From positions 14,594,769 to 14,658,768 of the forward strand of contig CM059624.1 in the NCBI GenBank assembly GCA_030435675.1: a stretch of DNA of 64,000 nucleotides, read 5' to 3'. A model generated the notes under the pieces. It did no database searches and was not told the origin of the DNA. It was given only the letters and a program-made list of their open reading frames with translations. Below, in pieces: positions 33,990 to 43,982 of this stretch; positions within the stretch are counted from its first letter, which is position 1; each line of letters opens with the position of its first letter. A program made the position numbers and the translations under genes. The DNA comes from Steinernema hermaphroditum (taxonomy: Eukaryota; Nematoda; Chromadorea; Rhabditida; Steinernematidae).

Positions 33990-34335
33990 AGTAGCCATCG
34001 CTATGTAACCTCAATTAGTTTCACTGATTTTTTGGTTTTTTTTTGTCTTTAGCGCCTTCAATCCTTTGTCTGTCTAAACATCAGCAAGTCTATACATCGA
34101 ATTCCACCGCTTTCAAGGGATTCGCGCTTTCCAGAGAGCACCGTTTAGTTTAAACTCATCTAACCTCAAGAAATAGAACTTCGGCCGTCACGACAGTGCT
34201 CCCAACACTAGAAACGATCAGCGAAACAGTGAACAGTAAAATTATACAGGGTATCTAGACATAAGTCTGGAATTTTTAGATGGAAGTCTAGAATGCCATT
34301 TTCTTGGGCATCATAAGGTGAGACCGGTCGAAATC
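33990..34335 (+). repeat. Dispersed repeat family R2, copy 1
   Basis: GCCTTCAATCCTTTGTCTGTC, ATCAGCAA, GCGCTTTCCAGAG and GAAATAGAACTTC.GCCGTC appear in the same order at 46865-47060. It ends with the CTAAGGTGAGACCGGTCG-like block shared with 32030. Confidence 0.65.
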
Positions 34336-35241
34336 AAACAGCTGCTCCGGCGACAGTACAATCGTCTCCAGCTTTCTATAGTTGTCAGTCCGAGCGTCCA
34401 GAGTCCAATAGTTCATCGCGAACAATGACTCAAGGATCAAAGAAGAGACGATCGATGAAGCCGCTCACAAGGCAATCAGCGCCATGCAGGATCCGATTCA
34501 CCTGGAGCCGACGGAAACTTTCACAAAGCCCGTCAACAAATCCGTCTACGAACTACGAGTGCGTGCAATTTAAGGGCGGTCAGAGAGCGAGGCTCTATCC
34601 GTTTTTCCACACTCCGTTTCGTTTACAATTATTAGCTCTCTCGGTTCACTTCGAATGTAGCGTTCACAATATGACAACCACTCGTTATTCGAAGCTTCTT
34701 GCCAACAGCCTAGTAATGTCTTCAGATAGTCCTCCCATCTAACGCGAAGTCTTCCACATAGTCGTTTCATTTCATCGTAATCTGCAGATATATACCGTAA
34801 AGCCGTTCTTTGAGACCACTTCGCCTCCTAGTACCCCCAAAGTACCCCCAAGCGGATGGCCAGGGATAATACGCGGGGCACAAGCGGAGACAACAGAGGG
34901 ATCCAGTTGAAGGTTAACCAGTGCGGTCAAACATCAAGAAAAATAGGAATACAGGTCTGTTCATAGACATGAATAGTGGGCGGTGGTGGTTAGCAACTTG
35001 ATGAGACGGTGCTTACGTTCCACGCCATCCACGGGCGATTGGAACGGGGCGATCACTGTGCCAACAACGATGACCGAGAACAACCGCTCAGTCAACTCAT
35101 CCGAGTGAACGAGACAGCAAGTGGACGACCCAAACTACTACTGGGAACAAAAATGGAAGACCCGCGCTTTTCAGAATGACGTCAAAAAAAAACGGAAAAC
35201 TTTATCGGAGGGAATAAATCAACGGCACAGGTATTGTGGAA
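34336..35241. other. Gap with R1 copy
   Basis: Apart from the R1 repeat at 35040-35165, nothing recognised. Confidence 0.45.
35040..35165 (-). repeat. Dispersed repeat family R1, copy 3
   Basis: The reverse complement contains TGGGTCGTCCACTTGCTGTC, GAGTTGACTGAGCGGTTGTT and CATCGTTGTTGGCACAGTGATC, matching the head of the 55385 copy. Confidence 0.75.
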
Positions 35242-36120
35242 TTATTGATAAGATACCCGTATTTGCACACTGACACCAATAACGACCTTTAACTTCTCCC
35301 CTATCCGAGGTAGCTCCCAAACAGCAGTTGATCCCACAGAGGGCCAGTCGTCAGGAATCACCGCGGATTCCGGGTATAGAGATCTCAAGTCATCCAAGGG
35401 AAATGAGGGACTTCCTGTAAGTTCAAAATCAGTCCGTTCTCCTCTGAAGAAGCGATCGAATACAGAAGTAACGACCTCGAAGTCCAATCTCAGGTTGGAA
35501 TTTGCTATATAAAGTTCGCAAAATTTTGGTGATTTCACGAAAACGCTCAACAAGTCTTGGTAGTTTACTGGCCATACAGTGTATCGTGATAAACTCAATG
35601 TTTTCAAATTGCCGAGTTCGATCTGGCGTTTTATCAACTCCTGGCACTTTTCTCCGTAGTTACCGGTCTTGATGGACCGCAGGCCATGGCATTCCTTTAG
35701 TCCATCAAAGATAATACCGCATACTTTTTGTAGGTGGGGCGCATTCGTATCACCGTAATCAATCAGAATACACTCTGAAGCGATTGACTGAATAATCGGC
35801 AGTGTTTTCTCCTGGAATCGGTCCAGTGTTTCTGCAACCGTTTCGTCTAGATCGTTGTATGAATCAAACTGAATGCCCCAGATTCGGTCATACTTGAAGT
35901 CTAACTTTAAAGGAACTTCTCTTCTCTGATATTTAAGCTTGACCTCGACTTTAGTGCCTTCCCAGTTCGATAGTAACCAGACAAACAGTCGGCGACGCTT
36001 GTGGAAATGACTTTCCGCTGTAGATGACCAATATCCTGAGCAGAGCTTGAGATATTCGATTTCAAATCTGTTGAGTCGTTGAATGACTCTGTCGTAGAAG
36101 TCCAGGGGTAGGGCGTTCAT
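35242..36120 (-). CDS. F-box-like family protein 4
   Basis: 292 aa, single exon, intact. N-terminus LPLDFYDRVIQRLNRFEIEYL; SGYWSSTAESHFHKRRRL; a longer acidic insertion DSYNDLDETVAETLDRFQ; FDGLKECHGLRSIKTGNYGEK; FDRFFRGERTDFELTGSPSFP identical to gene 1 in part; LRSLYPESAVIPDDWPS. It is followed by an AATAAA-like signal on its strand near 35215. It is the only family member on the minus strand in this window. Confidence 0.72.
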   Translation of the reverse strand: MNALPLDFYDRVIQRLNRFEIEYLKLCSGYWSSTAESHFHKRRRLFVWLLSNWEGTKVEVKLKYQRREVPLKLDFKYDRIWGIQFDSYNDLDETVAETLDRFQEKTLPIIQSIASECILIDYGDTNAPHLQKVCGIIFDGLKECHGLRSIKTGNYGEKCQELIKRQIELGNLKTLSLSRYTVWPVNYQDLLSVFVKSPKFCELYIANSNLRLDFEVVTSVFDRFFRGERTDFELTGSPSFPLDDLRSLYPESAVIPDDWPSVGSTAVWELPRIGEKLKVVIGVSVQIRVSYQ

Positions 36121-36157
36121 AGCTTATCAGTTGCGTGAAGAGAACGTTGCATTTCGC

Positions 36158-36195
36158 CCTTATATGACGAATTTAGCATGCAAAAATGCATCGCA
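36158..36195 (-). promoter_or_regulatory. F-box-like gene 4 promoter module
   Basis: On the minus strand: TTTGCGATGCATTTTTGCAT, then ATTCGTCATATAAGGGCG, with the TATA box about 42 bp before the ATG. Confidence 0.75.
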
Positions 36196-37206
36196 AAGTA
36201 CGAAAATAATCACAGCATCGCAATTCTTTTGTCTCAAAAATTTGGACTAACTAACTATTTAGGACATGCAGTTTTTTTTATTTACGATTCATGACAGCGA
36301 CGTTCTTCTTGGCGAGATGTGGTTCGGCTTACATTCCAACGTTCAATTCAAATCAATACGGCTTCTTGTTAAATATGCCTTTCTTTTTAGACGGACGTAG
36401 GCTGAGACCGCACAACTGAACTGGTTTCGTAAAACAGCTATATGATCGTTGTAAGCGTGATCTAGCCAGCTAAACGCGTCTATCTTTGTGCACGTCAAGA
36501 TAGGGTAACTTCGCGGGTCGACGGATGATCCTACACTAAAACTAAAATGAAGAAGTTTCCTAGTAACACCCTTCAAACATCTATTGGGGTGGGGCATTGA
36601 AAGTGGGGCACTTGGTAAACATCCTTTAATTTCGCCATGTTTGCTCCTATGGCATAATTGATTGGCGCCTTCTTGAGTACAACGAACTCTCACCCCACAC
36701 TATGATTGGTGGCTTGTACATTGTATTACTCTTGATGTTAGGGGTCTATTCCCTCCTGACGGTGATTTTTTTGGCACCTCGAGATGGCAAAATGCGAAGT
36801 GATGTGCGGGCTTCCCATGGTAGTAATTGTGTGATGGATGGTGACCGCTTTTAACCACGAGCATCCACACATCATGGGTCTTACCTACCGAACACACCTA
36901 TCGCTGAGTTCGTCATGTATCACATCATGAGCAAATCTCAAAAAGATGCCCTTTTCGGATCAGCGGATCAGATCATGTTCTGTTTACTCGAACATTTCCA
37001 ACAGAAACAGAAGCAGTCCGAAAATGACAACATCAGAGGAAATCACTTCGAATAAGACAAAGAGGTCGAAAATGGGACGAAAACATTTTCTGACCCGAAA
37101 CCCCTTGTGTTCTGTGAAGGAGGGATCGGGCTTTTAATTTTGTTTCTCTTCTTGCTCTGAATATAAATTCAACGTTACCCTACTTTTCTACAGACTCTAA
37201 AGCGTG
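36196..37206. other. Gap of about 1 kb
   Basis: Short open frames on both strands have no supporting splice or family evidence. Nothing recognised. Confidence 0.4.
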
Positions 37207-37784
37207 TTATTGTTGAGGGGCAAAGGTGACACATGGCCATATAGCATTATTGAAATTTACAGCGATATGGAAAGCGGCTAAGCATGGAACCATTATGTCC
37301 TGACTACTTTCTATAAATGTTAGCCGCTGTCGACTACATTATGGCTAAGACTGCCCTTAAGATGACCAGCCTTAGGTAAAAACGTATAAGGGCATGCCGA
37401 AGCCGGTATATGGCACTGTCTTAATGGTTCAGTGGTAAGAGTCTTGGTCAAAAGGCGGTCCACCCGGGGTTCGATTACCACCAGCTAGCAAAATTTTTAA
37501 CTTTTATCTCTGTCTTTTAGTGTATTCCGTTACAAAAAAAAACATGTGAGAAAATCAGGAAACCATTTTTGCACTTATATTTCATTTCTTTATGCCTATT
37601 ATAAGAATCATCTGAAGAACAGTTTCAGTCATCATGGAGTCGTCAGAATATTTTGAGAGAGCGATCAGGACATCTAGTGCATGAAGAAACCATGTCTACA
37701 TATTTTTGTTTAGCCGCTTTCCATATCACTGTAAATTTCAGTAATACTATATGGTCATCTGTCACCTTTGCAGCTCAAGAATAA
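37207..37784. mobile_element. Terminal-inverted-repeat element with tRNA-like insert
   Basis: 37207-37281 and 37709-37784 are about 75-bp inverted copies. Both contain GCAAAGGTGACA, ACCATATAG.ATTA.TGAAA and GATATGGAAAGCGGCTAA. Inside, 37425-37492 has an A-box-like TGGTTCAGTGGTAAGAG and a B-box GGGGTTCGATTACC, without a foldable cloverleaf. The whole looks like a non-autonomous DNA element that captured or evolved from a tRNA-like sequence. Confidence 0.7.
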
Positions 37785-38410
37785 AATCCTTACCACTTGA
37801 CTACGCAGACAACTTGCCAGGGGCTGAAAGCACTATAACCCCGCTACACAATTTTAAAAGCAGATGCCCCGTGAAGACTAAGAAGCACGACAGCGAAGTC
37901 CAGATGCCGAATAAAAAGCAGCTCGTCTGCTGTATGTTGTATTGGCCCTTTCGTGTTTTTGTGTTTCACAGCGGTATGAAGTTTGAGAAGCGTAGTCGGT
38001 CAGGTCTTGTTGGTCGCGTGCATTCGCGGAGAGTGCCTGGACACCGGTGAAGAGAGTCATTATCTTGAGTTATGAGAAGCTTCGAGAGAGAGTTGAAAAG
38101 AAAAGTCTGAGGGGTCGAGCAATTCCAAGAAAGCCGACCTTCAGATTGTGGCCGGCCATAGGTATCCCGAGCCTGGGACGAACCATTATTTCAGTCAAAT
38201 TTGGAAGTCAAACACGGCTGAAATTGCAAAACAAGTTAACGATGACTTAATGGGTGTTTTCAGCATGCATCTAGACTTGGATAGGGATTTCGAGTTTGGA
38301 TATGCTTTATCAGAGTTAGCCAAATATCGCTAATTTATTATGCTTAGCATCGCTTTTTATAAATGAGTACATAAATAAGCGCTTATTGAAGAAGCTTCAC
38401 AAGCCAAAGC
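37785..38410. other. Gap
   Basis: No gene seen; short frames only. Confidence 0.4.
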
Positions 38411-39974
38411 ATGAACACATCTATCCAAATAGAGCCATCCTACGGAGGAGCTATTATCGAGAATCTAGTGGAGGAGATTCAGCAATTGAAGGAAGAGCTT
38501 CGACAGCGTATGTATCAATCTCAGTTCCTCGCTTTTGACTACTTCTTTAGGATCCGAGAGCCTGCGCTTTCTCAGAGAAGAGAAGATAACCATGGCCGCG
38601 AAATGTAGAGAACTGGAAATCAGTCTGCGGGAGATCGAAGAGGAAAACGTAGAATTACAGTCCGAGAACGACGAGTTAAGGAAAGCCATCGAGGGCATTA
38701 GACAAGAGGACCTTAGCATGGAAGAATTTTCCGAGCCAAAGGAAGTGGACGATGACGACGATATAATATGCTGTAACGACGAAGATAACGCCGAGAATGA
38801 GAGCCCCGCTAACTATGAAAGTACCAGCCCCGAACCAGAACCTGAGCGAGAGAATCCAGCCTTTCATGAACTGAAGAAGGAACCAACCGAAGGTACGGTA
38901 TGTCCTGAGGAGGTTCCAGTACAGGCGAGTCCTATTGAAAGCCCGCCCAAACTGGAGCCTCAAGAGCCCTGTGAAGAATTCGTTGAAGCGATGATCGAAG
39001 CGGAGATGGTACGAGATAAGCATGGCGCTGAGAAGAGCTTTTGGCAGGTAGGTATTTGGAAAGGAGGGTGGTATAAAGCCATAACCAGACTGGTTAAGAA
39101 TTCTGGTTATGCTTGGACAAAAGATTTTAAAATAGCATTGAAAAATGAGTCGTTAGCCTCCAGTTAAACCCTTAGACCCTTTCGCCTCAAGTTAGACCCT
39201 TCATTTCGACCTTATAACATCGAGTTAGACCCCATTTGAGCTATTTCTACTGATGAAAACACATAAGCCCTGAGCATCCTCTGACATGGCCTGCTTTAGA
39301 TGGCTTGATTGAAAGAGGATACCCTCTAATTCCTATCTTTTTCAGTGTCAACTCTGCAAAAAGATAATACAATCATCCAGGAACCTCCCCATGCACCTCG
39401 CCCATCATCGCGTCTCCCAGCTTCCATGCCCTTTCTCAGGTTGTAAAAAGATGAGCTTCTATGTCAATCACCTCTACGGCCATCTAAAGGTGAGCTATGA
39501 ATGCAGGTCATTAATAATCATTCGTTTTAGAGCGTTCACAAGATAACCGCTTTGAAGAACAAGCCAGAACTTTACAACTTGTACACTGAATTCCGACGGA
39601 AACACTCCCGAGAAGTGCAGTCCTTCATAGAGGTCTTCTTCCCTGTCACTTCACTAGTCGGTTTTGGGAGCATTCCTAAAAACCCGAAAGCTCTTAATTG
39701 TAAGAAGTGCAAGGCATCTGTTCGTTCTTGTAATTTCGAGAAGATCAAGCACATCTTAAGCCATATCAAGGTTAGACTGGAGTGTCCAAAGGACGAATGT
39801 CCCATTGTGTTGGACAACTTAGAAAAGCTTTTCGATCACATTGAATATCGACATAAGACCACAGTAGCCGGTCTGAGCCAATCCGAAAAGGATCGCTTTT
39901 TGGAAGGGCAGATGAAGCTGAACGAAGCCGTGAAGAGTGTCTATTTTCAGTACTTTGATACTGTTGAATTGTGA
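38411..39974 (+). CDS. Coiled-coil and paired zinc-finger protein
   Basis: Exons 38411-38507, 38551-39047, 39346-39489, 39531-39974 give 393 aa. Residues 1-75 form a coiled coil (VEEIQQLKEELRQ; REIEEENVELQSENDELRK). An acidic linker follows (VDDDDDIICC; SPEPEPERE). Two zinc-finger pairs then occur at about residues 199-250 (CQLCKK...HLAHH; CPFSGCKK...HLYGH) and 303-355 (CKKCKAS...HILSH; CPKDECP...HIEYRH). The alternation of C-x2-C and C-x4-C fingers is shared with the gene at 50631-51572, so these are paralogues. A nuclear or nucleic-acid role is inferred. The family is not one I can name. Confidence 0.78.
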
Positions 39975-40355
39975 TATCAAGGAAGATTTAGACATAAATT
40001 GTGATTTCCTACATTCATGGCGTAGAAAAGTTGCTCTTCTTCCAGAACATTTATAGATATCCCGTTCATCACTGGAGACTCTGATCGCAAACCCATCTCA
40101 GAATTTTAGCGAATCGATTCCAACATTTCTTGTAATGTCGGTTTTCTGGGATGTGATTCATGACCGTCAGACAGCCACGTCAATAAGGCTGCCATTTCGG
40201 GGACACTTTCTTTGTTTCTAAATTCCTACCAGGTCTCAGCGTGTCGGCTGGAAGAAGTCCCCGCCCCGCGGCGGTCTGCCCCCTCAAAATTCTTAGTAGG
40301 TGCTTTAACACAATGATTATAAAAAGAGGCTTTGAGTACAGAGAAGCGACTCAAT
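39975..40355 (+). promoter_or_regulatory. M13-1 upstream region with TATA box
   Basis: A 250-300 bp stretch (ACTCTGATCG.AAACC...GATGTGATTCATGACCGTCAGACAG) is repeated upstream of M13-3 (47380-47640) and, more diverged, of M13-2 (43700-43960), so the duplicated unit includes its promoter. TATAAAAAG at about 40317 is 39 bp before the ATG. Confidence 0.7.
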
Positions 40356-42846
40356 ATGAATCTACTGTTCTTTCTTCTACTCCTCTCGGGGGCCAATGGT
40401 TTTGGCTTCCCACAAGGCCCACGCTTTCCTCTTTGGCATCCACTGGACCTTACCAAAGAAATAGACCGTTCCAGTCTATCAGATCCGTGCCATGACTTCT
40501 CTGAGGCCATCTGCACTACGACAAAATCTGTTGTATCTGGACTGAATGCAGAGTTCGAAACCAGGCTGTCTTCTGTTTTGTCTAAATATGAATTAGACGA
40601 CGTAACGAAGGAACTTCTTGATTCTCTGACGGTGAGTGAAGAGGGACGTCGATTATCAGGTTCACTCTGGTGTAGGGTTTTCATCTGAGAGATGAGTGCA
40701 GAGGAGAACCGAACATTCCGAATGGAAAAGAGAGAGCGGCGTTTTTGGGGATGCTGGCCGCCCACGGAATGACATCCATTTCAGTGAAGATCAATGCTAC
40801 TTTAAAGACAGCAGAACTTCGGCTGAGAAGCATATACTGTAAGTGTTTGGTTCTATAGGTACAAAGAAAGAGGTGAACAATGCTGATCTTGGCGTTTGTT
40901 TGTCCCGTTTTAAGCAGCCGTCACGTGTACAGGGTCAATGGCAATCGTCCGCGAGGAGCGGCGCGAAGAGGACGCAGAGGATCCGCGATAAAGAGCATGC
41001 AACCAAAGGGCATTGGTACTGTTTTCTCTGATCGTCTGCGCTCTGTTCGCGCCGCTACCCTCGAACTTCCGTCCAGCATATGATGTTAGGGAGGTACTTG
41101 CCTTGGGTTCTAGATGCAACTACGAATTGGATCATCAAACCGTTTTTTTTTATTTGACCCCTTTATTTAGCCACTCCGCCACCACGGAAACAACCTCCAC
41201 GAATGCACGGATTTGAAACGGTTACCGTACCTTCGAAGTACCTACCCAAACACCTGAAGGACTTTCTGGTCGGCTATTTCGAGACCGTCGACTTCGAAAA
41301 ACGCTTCAATGTCGAAGAGTTCGACGTGACGTTCGAAAAGGACGTGGCAAAATCCCCAGAATTCACAGAGTCGTCACGGGTATTCAAATCGTCGTTCGGG
41401 ATTCAACACGTTCGTCCTAAGAGAAAAGTACAAGAAACGCACCCTTCAGTATGTAAATGCTCTTCGAATTCGTTATTCTAACCGTTTTCTTCAGCTCTAT
41501 GCTCTGACGAACTCTGCTGTAATGGCATCTTACACTAATCTGCTGATATCTTCTGAGCTCCTCAAGATCGATCCTAAGCTTGTACACGACCGCGACTTTG
41601 TCAAGGATCTCAAAATAATGACACAAAACATTCTCGACGAAATTGGGTTTCATTTTGATGTAACCGTCACCAATACTGTAGCCGTTTTGATTCTAACGTT
41701 TAGGAAATGGACTGGATCAGCGCCGAATCAAAGGAGAAGCTGAAGAACGTCCACACCATCGACGACTACCTCTTCGGACCATCGGAAAAGTTTCTCAATC
41801 AGACGATGGTGGACAAAGCTCTGAAGTTCTATCAAGACTACTTCAGAAAAATGAGACCTTTTGCCGATGACAACATGGAAAAGTATGTCTTGTTTTTTTT
41901 GTTCATTGCGGCCTTAAAATTATTTTTTTAGGCTGGGCATGCCGTCGTACTGCAGGCCTGTGTACTATGAAAGGGTCTTCAGAATTGCCGATACGGCTTT
42001 TCAGCTTTCCAGTGACTATGATTTCGGACATTATGGCGAACATGCCATTCTAAGCTACGCTTTTTACGAAAACAACGCTGGTAACACTTTGGAAAACAAG
42101 AAAATGGTAAGTCAATCACAGTCTCGTATTGCTACCTTTACAACGCATGTGCATATTTCCAGATCTTCGGGCTTCAATATATCGATGGCTACCGCCAGAA
42201 ATTACCACTTCCGTTTGTCTATGGAGCCATCGGCGAAACCATCGGCCACGAAACGTTCCATTCCTATGGTGTTAAGAAGATCTTCACTGATGGCGTCGAT
42301 GATCTCTTTAACAGCTACACCTATCGCTCGGCCGTGTCGTGCCTCGAAGATTACTATTCCAGCTTCATTGGTCCGAACTGGACAAGACCCGATGGTGCCA
42401 TGAAGGCGAATGAGGGGTTTGCTGATTTGCAATCGGCGAGAATGATTGCTCGACTTATCAAGCGTGGAATCTACAAGGAAGCACATAAGGACAGCTCCCG
42501 ATGGTTCTCGGACACGAAGGATTTCGACCATTTTGACGAAATTATCGGCCGTGATGATGATGACAGAGACCTGAAATTGGCCTTTAGTGCGATGGCCGAT
42601 CTCTACTCCGGGAAGTATATTAGAGAACAATTGAACACTGAACTGGAAACTGAGCATATGATGGAAGATGTCCACCCGCGTTACGTCATTCGATCGAACG
42701 CGGTCCACCGACAGCTTCCCGAATTCAGCGAAGCATTTCAGTGCTCTTTTGACAGCCGAATGTATACAGTCGAAGAACTCTGTGATGCTTTTCCTCCGAA
42801 AGAGAAGGTCAAAAGTGGTGCTTGGTGGTGGGACTATGAGGACTAA
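40356..42846 (+). CDS. Secreted M13 (neprilysin-like) metallopeptidase 1
   Basis: Zinc endopeptidase of the neprilysin family, predicted secreted. Exons 40356-40631, 40676-40838, 41171-41448, 41495-41659, 41704-41882, 41932-42106, 42163-42846 give 639 aa. It starts with a signal peptide (MNLLFFLLLLSGANGFG) instead of the membrane anchor of neprilysin. PCHDFSEAIC matches the M13 N-terminal Cys motif. Catalytic site: GHETFHSYG gives HExxH at about 441-445; NEGFAD gives the third ligand Glu 496 with Asp 500; HPRYVIRSN keeps the His/Arg/Asn equivalents of neprilysin His711 and Arg717. The C-terminus is LCDAF rather than CxxW. Intron 2 holds a hairpin element. Confidence 0.9.
40950..41067. repeat. 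Hairpin (palindromic) element in M13-1 intron 2
   Basis: GCGAGGAGCGGCGCGAAGAG...GCAGAGGATC on the left is mirrored by GATCGTCTGCGCTCTGTTCG...CCGCTACCCTCG on the right. The loop contains AAAGAGCATGC. Related elements lie in introns of M13-2, M13-3, M13-5 and M13-6. Confidence 0.7.
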
Positions 42847-42924
42847 TCGAAGTGAATGAAAGGATCGAAATAAAATAATGTTTTTAGTTGTATGGTGTTG
42901 AGGGCAGCTCACACATCAGACATC

Positions 42925-42990
42925 CTTTGGGACTGTGTTCGATAATTTAGAAAAGCTTTTCAACACATCGTCTTACCTAGTGTTGGGACG
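42925..42990 (+). pseudogene. Fragment of the zinc-finger gene family
   Basis: GTGTTCGATAATTTAGAAAAGCTTTTCAACACATC matches 39805-39845 of the zinc-finger gene (GTGTTGGACAACTTAGAAAA), encoding the DNLEKLF segment. Flanking zinc-finger sequence is absent. Confidence 0.6.
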
Positions 42991-43169
42991 TAGGACAGGT
43001 TATTCCAGGTCACTAGGTGGCAATATGTCTGACATCTGGAAAGAGTTTAATGCACAAAGGGGACACAAGCCCTCTGAAATCTGTTTAATCTTACGTTTTA
43101 TACCAAGAATGAAATACAACATTTGGATGAAACAATTTTCTAATTACAATTTTTTCGTTTGCGTAACGC

Positions 43170-43680
43170 TTGTATTCTCTCACTCGTGTCGTGGTGGCGA
43201 GCGGTCGGTCCCTCCGGTTGCTCTCTGAGTGACTGGTTGGCCAGATGGCGAACCCCGTGGCAGCTGTGACTGTTCCGGCTTCCAGAGGGAATTGGGACAC
43301 CCGGAAGCCGTAGAAGCCGTACCTGAAGCCACCGTTGACAACAAGATGTCCGACGTCAAGAATCCGGCCACGTGAGAAGTCATCCCGAAGGTCGCCGACG
43401 CTCTGAGGACGCCACCACCATAGAAGACGCAACTCCCGGACCACGGACCATCAGATTTGAGCTCAGAAGCGTGCGCTGTGCCGCAAACGATGTTCCGCTC
43501 CTGAATCCGAAGATTTGCCGATTCCCAGAAGCCCCATGAAGCGCTCCGCCACCCACCGGGTCGACATCAAAGCCGCGTCAGGGATGAAGTTGTCTGCCAG
43601 ACATCCTCTGCTTGTCTATTTTCGGTGTCGCGCAAGGTGTAATGCCTTTGATTCGCGAAATAAAGTCGTAAAGTCGTAAC
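43170..43680 (+). repeat. Dispersed repeat family R1, longer diverged copy
   Basis: GGCGAGCGGTCGGTCCC, GGCTTCCAGAGG..., AGAAGACGCAACTCC and TTTGATTCGCGAAATAAAGTCG follow the same order as 55420-55870. Divergence is higher than among the short head copies. Confidence 0.5.
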
Positions 43681-43982
43681 GCTTGTAGCGGTTCTGGATA
43701 TCCCCTTCATGGGTGACTTGCAAAACGCGTCGCAGAATCAGCGTATTGCTTTGCGAAACATTTTCTGTAATGTCGCTCTTCGCGGGACGTGATTCATGTC
43801 CCGCCGATAGCCGCGTCAATAAGATTGCTATTTCGAGGCACGCACATTGTTTGTAAATGCGCACCAGGACTCAAAATGCCAAATGCCAGCCCCCGTCTAC
43901 GTCTTTTCTCTCAAAATTTCTGCTGCGCCCTTTAACAAAGTGATTATAAAAGGATTCCTCTAGCACACAAAAACGAGTCGAT

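Noticed and set aside
37425..37492. tRNA gene
   Set aside because: It has internal promoter-like boxes but no paired anticodon or acceptor stem, and it lies inside an inverted-repeat element.
42202..42912. Long minus-strand frames opposite M13 last exons (also 45871-46527, 49554-50186)
   Set aside because: They mirror the conserved coding exons of the plus-strand peptidases and have no splice or family support.
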